This document shows, one piece after another, positions 26,302-34,980 of a DNA stretch of 64,000 nucleotides. How positions within the stretch are numbered: position 1 is the stretch's first letter; each line of letters begins with the position of its first letter. The DNA comes from Terricaulis silvestris (GTDB lineage: Bacteria; Pseudomonadota; Alphaproteobacteria; Caulobacterales; Aquidulcibacteraceae), in assembly GCF_009792355.1 (NCBI RefSeq), contig NZ_CP047045.1:2320501-2384500 (forward strand). Reading direction: 5' to 3'. The notes under the pieces are model-generated. The model ran no database searches and had not been told where the DNA came from. It worked only from the letters and a program-made list of their open reading frames with translations. The position numbers and the translations under genes were made by a program.

Positions 26302-27816
26302 TCAACCTTCACCCACATCAGCGGCCACAAAGCGGCGGCCGGTGCGGCCATCGACTTGCAGCAGCAACGGGCGTCCGGCTCGACGCGCCGTCTGAACAGC
26401 GGAATTGAGTTCGGCGGTGGTGCGCACAGCGCGACCGCCGGCTTGCAGGATCAGGTCACCGGCTTGGATGCCCTTTTGAGCGGCGTCGCTCGAAGGATCG
26501 ACCTGGGTGATGACCAGACCGCCTTCGTTGCCAGTGAGCTCGTAGCGCGCGCGATCCGCTTGCGCCAACGGACGCACCGAGACGCCGAGGCCAGCTTGCG
26601 CCACACCGCCGCCCGTGCCGGCTTCTGGCTCAGGGGTTTCGTTCGGCGTCGGTGTCGCGCTGGCCAGCAATTGCTGCTCCGACGGGCGCTCAAGCAAACG
26701 CATGGTCAGATTGCGGCGCTGGCCGTTGCGGAGGATTTCAATGCGCGAGTTGGCGCCGATCGCAGTGGCGCCGACGCGCTGGGTGAGGTCGCGGCTATCT
26801 TCGATGCGATTGCCGTCGAAGGTCAGGATGACGTCGCCCTGCTGAATGCCGGCGCGCGCGGCCGGGCCATCGGGAACGACGCTGGCGACAAGCGCGCCCT
26901 GCGCTTCTTCGAGACCGAGGCTGCGGGCGATGTCGTCATCGAGCGGTTGAATCGAGACGCCAATCCAGCCGCGCGTGACGCGGCCTGACGCCAGCAGCTG
27001 GCGCACGATGCCGTTCGCGGTGTTGGCGGGAATGGCGAAGCCGATGCCGACGTTGCCGCCGGTCGGCGAGAAGATGGCGCTGTTCACGCCGATGACGTTG
27101 CCGTTCAGGTCGAACGTCGGTCCACCCGAGTTGCCGCGATTGATCGGCGCGTCGATCTGCATGTAGTCGACGTAGGCGGAAGAACCCGCGTCGCGGCGGC
27201 CCATGGCGGAGACGATACCCGCGGTGGCCGTGCCATCAAGGCCGAACGGGTTGCCGACGGCGACAACCCAATCTCCCACGCGCACATGGCTGGCGTCGTC
27301 GAAGGTCACGTACTGGTAACGGCCGCCACCGCGCACGCGGAGCACAGCAATATCGGTGGCTTCATCGGAGCCGACGATGTCGGCTTGGACGTCACGGCCA
27401 TCGCTGGTGCGAATAGTGATTTCTTCGGCGCCTTCGATGACGTGGTGATTGGTGACAATGACACCGCTCTGATCGACGAAGAAACCTGAGCCGAGCGAAG
27501 TGGGCGCGGGGCCAGGACGGCCCGGACGGCCGCGGAAGAATTCTTCGAAGCCTGGCGGCAAACCTTCTTGCGATTGACCCTGCGCCGCGTCGGGACGCTG
27601 GCGTACCGAGATCGAGACCACCGCGGGACGCACGCGCTCGATCAGATCCGCGAAGCTCATCGGCGCGCCACTCGGGGGCACGACTGCTGATGGATTGATT
27701 TCCTGGGCGCTTGCGAACAGCGCCGGCGCGCCGGCAAAGCCAGCAAATAGAACCACTGCCGCGCCACTGGCGATGGCCGTGCGGCGCAGGAATTTCACTG
27801 GCAGTTCAAACGTCAT
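26302..27816 (-). CDS. degP: Periplasmic serine protease Do/DegP
   Basis: Predicted 504 aa. Signal sequence (FLRRTAIASGAAVVLFAGFAG), trypsin-like domain with the triad in VTNHHVIEG (His), EATDIAVLRV (Asp) and GNSGGPTFD (Ser), then two PDZ domains (about residues 280-370 and 400-500). Between the PDZ domains is a Pro/Glu-rich linker. The enzyme degrades or chaperones misfolded envelope proteins. ATG at 27816 follows gaggg. It is downstream of ccmH on the same strand after 188 bases, in which I see no gene or convincing terminator. Confidence 0.95.
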   Translation of the reverse strand: MTFELPVKFLRRTAIASGAAVVLFAGFAGAPALFASAQEINPSAVVPPSGAPMSFADLIERVRPAVVSISVRQRPDAAQGQSQEGLPPGFEEFFRGRPGRPGPAPTSLGSGFFVDQSGVIVTNHHVIEGAEEITIRTSDGRDVQADIVGSDEATDIAVLRVRGGGRYQYVTFDDASHVRVGDWVVAVGNPFGLDGTATAGIVSAMGRRDAGSSAYVDYMQIDAPINRGNSGGPTFDLNGNVIGVNSAIFSPTGGNVGIGFAIPANTANGIVRQLLASGRVTRGWIGVSIQPLDDDIARSLGLEEAQGALVASVVPDGPAARAGIQQGDVILTFDGNRIEDSRDLTQRVGATAIGANSRIEILRNGQRRNLTMRLLERPSEQQLLASATPTPNETPEPEAGTGGGVAQAGLGVSVRPLAQADRARYELTGNEGGLVITQVDPSSDAAQKGIQAGDLILQAGGRAVRTTAELNSAVQTARRAGRPLLLQVDGRTGRRFVAADVGEG

Positions 27817-28004
27817 GGATGACCCTCGGGGAGAACACGTCGATTGGAGGCTTTGCCCGGCTCTCTTGCAAGCCCCTTCGTGGCGCAACACACGGTCCCG
27901 TAAGCGCCGTTTGGGGCGAGATTGGGATGGATTGGGGCGGAAGCTGGCGGCTTTTTTAGGACCAACAGCGGCAAGTGCGACGAGCCGCATGGTGAGGACG
28001 ACGT

Positions 28005-28400
28005 TTACCGCTCGCCTTCTTCCGGCGTCAGCGGCGGTTCGTTCTCCACACGGCGGCGGCGCGTGGTTGTGACAGCAGCCAGCCCTACGCCCAACAGGAG
28101 AAATGGCGCGGCCCACAGCGCCCAGGTGCGGGCGTCAAAGGGCGGGCGGAACAGTACGAAGTCGCCGTACCGATCGCGAAAGAAAGCGCGGATCTCGGTG
28201 TCGCTGTCGCCAGCCGCAATGCGTTCGCGCACGAGGGCGCGCATGTCGCCAGCAATGTCGGCGGTCGATTGGGCGATGGGCTCGTTCTGGCATTGCACGC
28301 AGCGGATTTCGCGGTCGAGCGATTGCGCACGCGCCTCTTGCGCCGGATCGCCGAGGATGGCGGGCGCAGCAGCGGCGAGAAGCATCGCGAAAACGGTCAT
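28005..28400 (-). CDS. ccmH: Cytochrome c maturation protein CcmH (CycL)
   Basis: Predicted 131 aa. Signal peptide (MTVFAMLLAAAAPAI), then the haem-lyase redox motif IRCVQCQNEPIAQS (CxxC) in the three-helix CcmH domain, a C-terminal membrane helix (WALWAAPFLLLGVGLAAV) and a short charged tail. CcmH reduces the apocytochrome c CxxCH disulphide and works with CcmF and CcmI in haem attachment. Its ATG overlaps the ccmF stop. The much longer open frame on this strand upstream is antisense noise within ccmF. Confidence 0.94.
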   Translation of the reverse strand: MTVFAMLLAAAAPAILGDPAQEARAQSLDREIRCVQCQNEPIAQSTADIAGDMRALVRERIAAGDSDTEIRAFFRDRYGDFVLFRPPFDARTWALWAAPFLLLGVGLAAVTTTRRRRVENEPPLTPEEGER

Positions 28401-30328
28401 GCTGGGCGCCTCTTTGAGCGCGAGACAGCGACCAAACTGAGCAGGCCGCCGAGCCCCATCATCAGTGCGCCGAGGAAAATCAGATGCACGACCGGATTGT
28501 GATAGAGCCGCACGGCCCAGGCGTTGTCCTGACCGCGCACCGGATCGCCGATTGCAATGTAGAGATCGCCGTCGAGGCCGCTCAGAATGCCGACTTCCGT
28601 CGTCGGTGTCGGTGATGTCGGGTAGAAGCGGCGCTCCGCGGAGAGTGAGCGCGCACCGTCCGCGCGGTCGACGCGGAAATTGGCGCGGGTGGCGGAGTAG
28701 TTCGGGCCGTCGATGCCGCCGACTTCCAGCAGCGTGATGCGTTGACCGGCAAAGTCGACGCCCTGTCCCGGCGCCAGTGCGAGCGCGCGTTCGGCGCGGA
28801 ACGCGGTTTCGGCGACGGCGCCGATGGTCAGGACGCCAGCGCCGATGTGCGCGACGCTCATCGACCACACTAGCAGCGGCAGCGCGGCAATCTTCGCAAG
28901 TGCCGCGCCTTCGCCGCGCGCCGCGCGCGTCCAAACATAAGTGAGGCCGCCGGCGATCAGCCACACGCCGATCGCCAGGCCGATCGCAGGCACGGCGCGC
29001 CATTGCGTCGTCACGAGCGCGACGATCAACGTGAGCAGCGCGAGTGCGACGGCCGGCGCGAGCCGCGTCAGCGCTCCCTTCCAGTCGCCGATGCGCCACG
29101 TCATCATCGGACCGAAAGGCAGCAGGATGAAGAGCGCCGCGAGCAAGGGCGCGACCGTTGCGTTAAAGAAAGGCGGGCCGACGGAGATCAAGCCGCCGCC
29201 TGCGGCCTCGACGATCAGAGGATAAAGCGTGCCGATCAGCACCACGCCCGCGGCGATTGCCAAGCCGAAATTATTCCAGACCAGCGCGCTCTCGCGGCTG
29301 ATCGCGGCGAAGCCTGAGGGCTGCGCGAGTTTCGGCGCTCGCCACGCGTAAAGGCCGAAGCCGGCGCCGAGTGCTATGGCAAGCAGCACCAACACTGCGA
29401 TGCCGCGGCGCGGATCGATGGCGAAGGCGTGTACGGATGTGAGCACACCCGAGCGCACGAGGAAGGTGCCGAGCAGTGCTAGGCCAAAGCCGAGGATCGC
29501 CAACAGGATGGTCCAACTCGCCATCGAGCCGCGCCGTTCGGTGACGATTGCGGAGTGTACGAGCGCGCAGGCGATGAGCCACGGCATGAAGCTGGCGTTC
29601 TCGACCGGATCCCAGAACCACCAGCCGCCCCAGCCGAGTTCGTAGTAGGCCCAGTACGAACCGAGCGCGATGCCGAGCGTGAGGCAGGTCCACGCGAGGA
29701 GCGTCCACGGCCGAAGCGCTTTCGCCCAGGCCTGATCGGCGCGGCCTTCGAGAAGCGCTGCCAGCGCGAGCGAGAATGGAATGCTTAGGCCGACATAGCC
29801 GAGATAGAGCATCGGGGGATGCGCCGCGAGTGCGGGATCCTGCAGCAGCGGATTAAGTCCCGCGCCTTGCATTGGCGCCGGATCGAGACGCGCGAAAGGG
29901 TTGGAGAGAAAGAGCGTGTAGATCAGCGCGCCGGCCGTCACGAGGCCCTGGACGCCGACGGCGCGCGACCACAAACTCAAATGCTGGGCGCCGCGCGTTG
30001 TGGCAAAGATCGCGCCGAACAGCGCCGAGACGAGAGACCACAAGAGCATCGAGCCTTCGTGGTTTCCCCACGCGCCGGCGATCCGGTACACGAGCGGCTT
30101 GTCGATGTGCGAATTGGCGGCGACCGCCGCTACGGAAAAATCCGAGCGCACGAAGGCGGCGATCAAGCAAACGAATGCGATCGCGCACATGAACGCCGCC
30201 GCCTGCGCCACAGCGGTCGTCGCTTCTGCGCGAGAGTCGCGGCGCGAGGCCGCCAGACCCAGCCAGCCCTGTGCAAAGCTAAGCGCCAGCGCCAAGGCCG
30301 CACAGAACGCGCCGATTTCCGCGATCAT
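28397..30328 (-). CDS. ccmF: Cytochrome c haem lyase subunit CcmF (CycK)
   Basis: Predicted 643 aa, many membrane helices. It carries the haem-handling tryptophan-rich WWD-type motif GWGGWWFWDPVENASFMPW and the conserved early segment GNHEGSMLLWSL. CcmF receives haem from CcmE and attaches it to apocytochrome c in the periplasm. The start at 30328 (MIAEIGAFCAALALALSF) overlaps the ccmE stop; the stop overlaps ccmH. The order ccmI-ccmE-ccmF-ccmH without ccmG equals the rhizobial cycHJKL operon, where the thioredoxin gene lies elsewhere with ccmABC. Confidence 0.96.
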   Translation of the reverse strand: MIAEIGAFCAALALALSFAQGWLGLAASRRDSRAEATTAVAQAAAFMCAIAFVCLIAAFVRSDFSVAAVAANSHIDKPLVYRIAGAWGNHEGSMLLWSLVSALFGAIFATTRGAQHLSLWSRAVGVQGLVTAGALIYTLFLSNPFARLDPAPMQGAGLNPLLQDPALAAHPPMLYLGYVGLSIPFSLALAALLEGRADQAWAKALRPWTLLAWTCLTLGIALGSYWAYYELGWGGWWFWDPVENASFMPWLIACALVHSAIVTERRGSMASWTILLAILGFGLALLGTFLVRSGVLTSVHAFAIDPRRGIAVLVLLAIALGAGFGLYAWRAPKLAQPSGFAAISRESALVWNNFGLAIAAGVVLIGTLYPLIVEAAGGGLISVGPPFFNATVAPLLAALFILLPFGPMMTWRIGDWKGALTRLAPAVALALLTLIVALVTTQWRAVPAIGLAIGVWLIAGGLTYVWTRAARGEGAALAKIAALPLLVWSMSVAHIGAGVLTIGAVAETAFRAERALALAPGQGVDFAGQRITLLEVGGIDGPNYSATRANFRVDRADGARSLSAERRFYPTSPTPTTEVGILSGLDGDLYIAIGDPVRGQDNAWAVRLYHNPVVHLIFLGALMMGLGGLLSLVAVSRSKRRPA

Positions 30329-30759
30329 TGCGCGCCCTTCCACTCGCCGCGTTGCTTCAGCGCTTCGGTGACTTCGCGCGGCATGTAGGTTTCATCGTGA
30401 CGGGCGAGCACGCGCTCGGCTTCGAACGCGACGCCGGGTGTCCAGCGGCCTTCGGCTACGACGCCTTGGCCTTCGCGAAACAAGTCCGGCAACAGGCCAT
30501 CGTAACGGACTTCGACTTCGACGGCGCCGTCGGTGACGTTGAAATGGTTCGAGCCATCATCGGCGCGGCGCAGAGTGCCATCGACGACGAGTCCGCCGAG
30601 CCGCACGCGTTGACCAGCCTGCGCCTTCTCCGCCAACTCGGACGGCGCAACGAAGTAGACGACGGAGTCGCGTAAGCCCGCGAACGTCAGCGTCGCGGCC
30701 AGCACCAGCACGGCGCCCGCGACGCCGATCATCATGAGGCGTTGATCTCTGCGGCGCAT
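30325..30759 (-). CDS. ccmE: Haem chaperone CcmE (CycJ)
   Basis: Predicted 144 aa. One N-terminal membrane anchor (LMMIGVAGAVLVLAATLTFAG), then the CcmE OB-fold (VRLGGLVVDGTL, VEVRYDGLLPDLFREGQGVVAEG) and the haem-binding motif ARHDETYMP, whose histidine forms the covalent haem bond and whose tyrosine assists. It carries haem from CcmC to CcmF. Overlaps ccmF by 4 bases and is 2 bases after ccmI. Confidence 0.96.
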   Translation of the reverse strand: MRRRDQRLMMIGVAGAVLVLAATLTFAGLRDSVVYFVAPSELAEKAQAGQRVRLGGLVVDGTLRRADDGSNHFNVTDGAVEVEVRYDGLLPDLFREGQGVVAEGRWTPGVAFEAERVLARHDETYMPREVTEALKQRGEWKGAQ

Positions 30760-30761
30760 GG

Positions 30762-31433
30762 TCAGCCTCCTCGTCGCGCGCCGGCGCCCATTTGGCGGGC
30801 CATGTCACGGCGTGGATCGTCCGGCGCCATGCGGGTGTAAGCCTCTGACCAGAACGCGCGCGCGTCGGCTTCGCGATTTTCCTCCATTGCGGCCATGGCC
30901 TGATATATCCAAGGCGCCGGATCGTTGGTGAGCGCACCCGCTTGTTGGAATAGCGCAAGCGCTTCGGGCGTCACGCGGCCGTCTTCGATGCGCACGAGCG
31001 CGCGGCCTAGGCCCAGCATCGCTTCCGCCAAGCGAGGATCGCGCCGCAGTGCGCTGTCGAACGCCGCCGCCGCTTCGCGGTAGCGGCTTTGGCCCAACAG
31101 CAGCTGACCACTGTAGAATAGCGGCAGCGGATCGCGCGGATTGGCGCGCGCGGTTTCGCGCAGGATTGCGAGCGTTTCGTCGGCGGTGAACGTGCTCGGG
31201 TCGCGTTGCTTTAGTGCTTCGAGGCGCTCGGCATAGGGCGCGTCAGCAAGTTCCGGGCGCCCGATGGTAATGTAGACGCCGAGCGCCGCAACCGAGACGA
31301 TCGCGCACAACATCAGCGCCGGCATGCGCGAGCGCACGCCGCCGCCGGCGCGGCGATAGGCGCGCAGCACCCAGAACGCCGCGGCCGCCGTGATGACGGC
31401 GCCAACTAGAAGGACGGCAAGTGAGGACCACAC
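30762..31433 (-). CDS. ccmI: Cytochrome c biogenesis protein CcmI (CycH), TPR type
   Basis: Predicted 223 aa from the GTG at 31433, chosen since MWSSLAVLLVGAVITAAAAFWVLR matches the CcmI N-terminus; no strong ribosome site is visible, so the start is tentative. Two membrane helices (near residues 3-22 and 37-57) are followed by a periplasmic TPR domain (DPLPLFYSGQLLLGQSRYREAAAAFDSAL, then AEAMLGLGRALVRI). CcmI presents apocytochrome c to the CcmFH lyase. First gene of the ccmI-E-F-H operon. Confidence 0.88.
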   Translation of the reverse strand: MWSSLAVLLVGAVITAAAAFWVLRAYRRAGGGVRSRMPALMLCAIVSVAALGVYITIGRPELADAPYAERLEALKQRDPSTFTADETLAILRETARANPRDPLPLFYSGQLLLGQSRYREAAAAFDSALRRDPRLAEAMLGLGRALVRIEDGRVTPEALALFQQAGALTNDPAPWIYQAMAAMEENREADARAFWSEAYTRMAPDDPRRDMARQMGAGARRGG

Positions 31434-31488
31434 GGCGCAAGGTGCTAGCGGGATTTGGCCAGGCGCGAAACTGCCCGCTCGCCGCAGG

Positions 31489-32937
31489 CTAGTCGGTCGC
31501 GGGCAGGCGCAGGCGCGCTTTGAGACCACCCAGTTCGCCGCGTTCGAACAGAAGTTCGCCCGCGTAGAGGTCGACTGTTTCTTTCAGGATCGAGAGCCCC
31601 AGGCCCTGCCCAGGCGCAGCTTCGTCCAGCCGCGCACCGCGCGCCATCGCGAGCGATTGTTCACTATCGGACAGGCCAGGGCCGTCATCTTCGACCACGA
31701 TCTCCATCAGGCCGTTGCTTTCGAACGGCGGCAGCAGGCGGACGATGACTTGGCTGCGCCCGTACTTGCACGCGTTGTCGATCAGATTGGCGACCATTTC
31801 GAGCAAATCTTCGCGTTCGCCCCGGAAGGTCACGTCGCCTTCGGCTTCGATGGAAATATCGACGGCTTTCTGGTGATCGTATTTTTGCTCCATCATAAAA
31901 ATAAGATCTTCGAGATTTTGCAACACCGGCGTGCGGTAGGCGATTGTCGGCGCCTGGGCGCCGGCGCGCGCCTCGGCGCGGGCGGCGACGCGGGCGCGGC
32001 GGAGTTGGCGCTCCACGAACGCTTCCATCTCGTCGATCGATTGCCTCATCACCTCGTTGTTCTTTCCATCAGCCGCCGCGTTCTTCAGCACGGCGATGGG
32101 GGTCTTTAGCGCATGGGCGAGATTGCCGACGTGACGGCGGGCGCGCTCGACGACTTCACGGTTGTGATCGACGAGGGCGTTGAGCTCTTCGGTGACGGGC
32201 TGGATTTCGGCGGGATACTCGCCGCCAAGCCGCTCGGAATCGCCGCGTCGAACGCTGGCGATGTCGCGCTGCAATTGATGCAGCGGCTCCAGCCCCACGC
32301 GGACTTGAAGCACCGACACGGCTGCAACCATCAGCGCGCAGAACGCCACGAACACAGCGAACGCGAGGCCCACGAGATTCGCCGCCGGCGCCAGGATCGC
32401 GCGCGGCGCGACGCCGACGAGGAAAAGGTATCGTCCTTCCAGCTGCGGAATCTGTTCGACCCGCGCGATCACGCGGAGCGGTTCGTTGTCCGGTCCCGCG
32501 ACATCGATATAGCGAGGGCCGCGCGGCGCGTTAGCCGCGGTCAGTTCGGCTTGCAGCTTGGGATCGAGCTGAATGTTGACGTCGAACAGCGAGGGCGAAA
32601 TCACCTGCACTTCGAGCAGATCGTCGTGGATGCGCGCAATCTGGAAGTAGCGCCCGCTGAGCGGCTGCAAATAGCGCGGATCGTACGGCAGATCCTGCAG
32701 CGCCAGTTCGCCGGCGAGGCCGGGGCCTGAATTGCCGATCAAATTGTCGGCGACGCTTTCGATTTCGGGATCGATGAGAAGGCGCAGCAGAGCGCGATTG
32801 AATTGCGCGTGCGCGATGAAGCCCATCGCAACCAGTCCCAGCACGCTAACAATCGCAATCGTCGCCAGCCGCGCCGCCAGCGAACGGCGGATCAGCCTGC
32901 GGAAGCGTTCAAGAATGCCCGGAGGCGCCTCGCTCAC
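31489..32937 (-). CDS. Two-component sensor histidine kinase (PhoQ-like)
   Basis: Predicted 482 aa. Helix near 20-45 (IAIVSVLGLVAMGFIAHA), a periplasmic sensor domain, second helix near 190-215 (LVGLAFAVFVAFCALMVAAVSVL), HAMP, HisKA with NLAHALKTPIAVLKN and HATPase with NLIDNACKYGRS, EDDGPGLS and GQGLGLSILKETVDLY. The H-box (HALKTP) is the PhoQ-type. The start overlaps the upstream regulator stop by 4 bases. Together with the PepSY protein it forms a three-gene unit just upstream of ccmI on the same strand. Confidence 0.92.
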   Translation of the reverse strand: MSEAPPGILERFRRLIRRSLAARLATIAIVSVLGLVAMGFIAHAQFNRALLRLLIDPEIESVADNLIGNSGPGLAGELALQDLPYDPRYLQPLSGRYFQIARIHDDLLEVQVISPSLFDVNIQLDPKLQAELTAANAPRGPRYIDVAGPDNEPLRVIARVEQIPQLEGRYLFLVGVAPRAILAPAANLVGLAFAVFVAFCALMVAAVSVLQVRVGLEPLHQLQRDIASVRRGDSERLGGEYPAEIQPVTEELNALVDHNREVVERARRHVGNLAHALKTPIAVLKNAAADGKNNEVMRQSIDEMEAFVERQLRRARVAARAEARAGAQAPTIAYRTPVLQNLEDLIFMMEQKYDHQKAVDISIEAEGDVTFRGEREDLLEMVANLIDNACKYGRSQVIVRLLPPFESNGLMEIVVEDDGPGLSDSEQSLAMARGARLDEAAPGQGLGLSILKETVDLYAGELLFERGELGGLKARLRLPATD

Positions 32938-33605
32938 TGCTGTTCCGCGGGATCGACCAGGCGATAGCCCAGGCCCTTTTCAGTGATGATGCGGTTGGTG
33001 CCGATCTTACGGCGCAGGATGCCGATGAAGACTTCGATCGTGTTGGAGTCGCGCTCGTGATCCTGGCTGTAGATTTTCTCGGTCAGCTCGGATCGCGACA
33101 CGATGCGGCCGGCGTGGTGCATCAGATAGTCGAGCACTTTGTACTGGTAGGCCGTGAGCTTGATCGGCGCGCCGTTGACGGTGACTTGCCCGGTGGCGGC
33201 GTTGAGGCGAAGTTCGCCGACTTCGAGCACCGACGATTGATGATCAGTCTGGCGGCGCACGTTAGCGCGCACACGGGCGAGCAACTCGGCCATATGGAAA
33301 GGCTTGGTGACGTAGTCGTTGGCGCCCAGATCGAGACCTTCGACCTTTTCACTCCAGCGGTCGCGAGCGGAGAGAATAAGGACCGGCATGGATCGCCCGT
33401 CCTTGCGCCACGCCTTCAGTACGGAGAGTCCATCCACCTTCGGCAAGCCGAGATCGAGGATGGCTAGATCGTAAGGTTCGGTCTCACCGAGGAATTGACC
33501 GTCCTCGCCGTTGTCGGCGGAGTCGACCGTATAGCCGGCATCCGTCAGCGCGCCGCTAAGCTGCTCTCGCAGGTTCTTATCGTCTTCAACTACCAGAACC
33601 CGCAT
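32934..33605 (-). CDS. OmpR-family response regulator (PhoP-like)
   Basis: Predicted 223 aa. Receiver with VLVVEDDKNLREQL, phospho-acceptor in LAILDLGLPKVDG, and VTKPFHMAELLARV; winged helix with IKLTAYQYKVLDYLMHHAGRIVSRSEL and TIEVFIGILRRKIG. It pairs with the downstream PhoQ-like kinase (ATGA overlap) and follows a PepSY gene by 12 bases. Target genes are unknown. Confidence 0.93.
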   Translation of the reverse strand: MRVLVVEDDKNLREQLSGALTDAGYTVDSADNGEDGQFLGETEPYDLAILDLGLPKVDGLSVLKAWRKDGRSMPVLILSARDRWSEKVEGLDLGANDYVTKPFHMAELLARVRANVRRQTDHQSSVLEVGELRLNAATGQVTVNGAPIKLTAYQYKVLDYLMHHAGRIVSRSELTEKIYSQDHERDSNTIEVFIGILRRKIGTNRIITEKGLGYRLVDPAEQQ

Positions 33606-33617
33606 GCGCGCTTTTTC

Positions 33618-33917
33618 CTAGCGAACGGCGTCCACGCGGAAGTCGCGCACCTCGCCGTCCGGCATTCGCCAACGCAGCACATAAACGGGCCGGGCGCCGT
33701 CCTCAAGGCGCGCGCTAATGAGTTCGCCTCCGTAACGGCCACGCAGGCTGTCCACGACTTCGCGCAGCGGGCGAATGTCTTGACCGCGATTGCCGCGATC
33801 CTGGGCCGGGATCAGGTTTTGGACCTGAAACGCCGGGCCGCGCTGATGCGCGCTGACCGGCGCTGCTACAGCGCTGGTCGCGACGATCGCGGAGAGGAGG
33901 AGCGTTTTGGCCCACAT
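33618..33917 (-). CDS. Small periplasmic PepSY-domain protein
   Basis: Predicted 99 aa with a signal peptide (MWAKTLLLSAIVATSAVAAPVSA) and a single PepSY-like domain (IRPLREVVDSLRGRYGGELISARLEDGARPVYVLRWRMPDGEVRDFRVDA). PepSY domains are small inhibitor or ligand-binding modules; those encoded with PhoPQ-like systems are thought to modulate the sensor. The ATG at 33917 gives a proper signal peptide; an upstream in-frame start is less likely. Confidence 0.85.
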   Translation of the reverse strand: MWAKTLLLSAIVATSAVAAPVSAHQRGPAFQVQNLIPAQDRGNRGQDIRPLREVVDSLRGRYGGELISARLEDGARPVYVLRWRMPDGEVRDFRVDAVR

Positions 33918-33977
33918 GACGGTTCCCGTGTACGGGGAGCGCACTGAACGTGCGCTGAATGTAACGGCAGCTTCGCC

Positions 33978-34889
33978 TTAACCCTGTGGGCGGGGCGGGA
34001 CATAATCCCTTTTGGCCCATTTCTTGACGAATTTCTTCAAGTCCTCGTCCGGGGTTTCCGGCAGCATGACCTGCAGTTTCACGAACTGATCACCCTGGCC
34101 CGCCACGCCTTTGCCTTTAAGTCGCAGCGTTTTTCCGGTGTTGGAACCGGCGGGGATGGTGAGGGTGACTGGGCCGGTCGGTGTTGGGGCCTGAACGCGG
34201 CCGCCCTCGACGGCCTCTGTCAGCGAGATGTTCAAGTCCATGTGAACGTCTTGGCCTTCGCGGCGGAAGAACGCGTGCGGGCGCACCGTCAGTTCCACCA
34301 GCGCATCGCCTGCCGGCCCGCCTTGCACGCCGGCGCCGCCCTGATTCTTCAAACGCAGCACTTGGCCGCTCTCGACGCCTGCCGGAATGGCGACATCGAG
34401 TGTGCGGCCTTCAGCCAGTGAAACGCGGCGCTTCGCGCCGTTGATAGAGTCGAGGAAATCCACTTCCAGCGTGAAGCGAATATCGCGGCCGCGCATGCGC
34501 GAATAGCTGCGGCCATTGCCGAAGCCTGGGCCGAACAAGTCTGAGAAGATGTCGCCGAGGTCGAACGCGTCCTGCGCACCGGCCCCACCAGGGCCGGGCC
34601 CGGCCCCTGCGCCGGCATGCGCGCGCGCGCTTTGCCGTGGCCGCGAGCTGAACGCCATGCGTTCGTTGCCGTCGGCATCGATCTCACCGCGGTCGTAACG
34701 GGACTTCATCACCGGATCGGAGAGCAAATTGAACGCAGCGGTCGCGCGCTTGAAGCGATCCTCGGCTTGCTTATCGTTGGGACGCACGTCGGGATGCAGC
34801 TCCTTGGCCATGGCGCGGTACGCACGACGAATTTCGTCGGCGGTCGCGGTGCGGCCGAGGGCTAGCGTGGCATATGGGTCCCAACTCAA
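33978..34889 (-). CDS. DnaJ-domain co-chaperone (CbpA-like)
   Basis: Predicted 303 aa. N-terminal J domain (DPYATLALGRTATADEIRRAYRAMAKELHPDVRP) with the HPD motif, a Gly-rich linker (around residues 85-105), and C-terminal substrate-binding beta domains (IRFTLEVDFLDSINGAKRRVSL, DVAIPAGVESGQVLRLKNQGG). There is no cysteine-rich zinc domain, so it is CbpA type rather than DnaJ type. It activates DnaK. The start appears to be a TTG at 34889, since the J domain begins there and no ATG is near. It lies after the truncated GTA gp15 gene with a 91-base gap. Confidence 0.9.
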   Translation of the reverse strand: MSWDPYATLALGRTATADEIRRAYRAMAKELHPDVRPNDKQAEDRFKRATAAFNLLSDPVMKSRYDRGEIDADGNERMAFSSRPRQSARAHAGAGAGPGPGGAGAQDAFDLGDIFSDLFGPGFGNGRSYSRMRGRDIRFTLEVDFLDSINGAKRRVSLAEGRTLDVAIPAGVESGQVLRLKNQGGAGVQGGPAGDALVELTVRPHAFFRREGQDVHMDLNISLTEAVEGGRVQAPTPTGPVTLTIPAGSNTGKTLRLKGKGVAGQGDQFVKLQVMLPETPDEDLKKFVKKWAKRDYVPPRPQG

Positions 34890-34980
34890 ACTGACTGCGC
34901 TCCGGCCTTCGGGCAGATTTTGGCAGCGATGAGGTCAGACCCGATGGAATCAGACCGCGCCGGCATTCTGGCCCGCCTGG

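Noticed and set aside
28401-29099. Long N-terminal extension of the ccmH frame
   Set aside because: Antisense-frame product inside ccmF with Arg/Ala-rich composition; the CcmH signal peptide begins at 28400.
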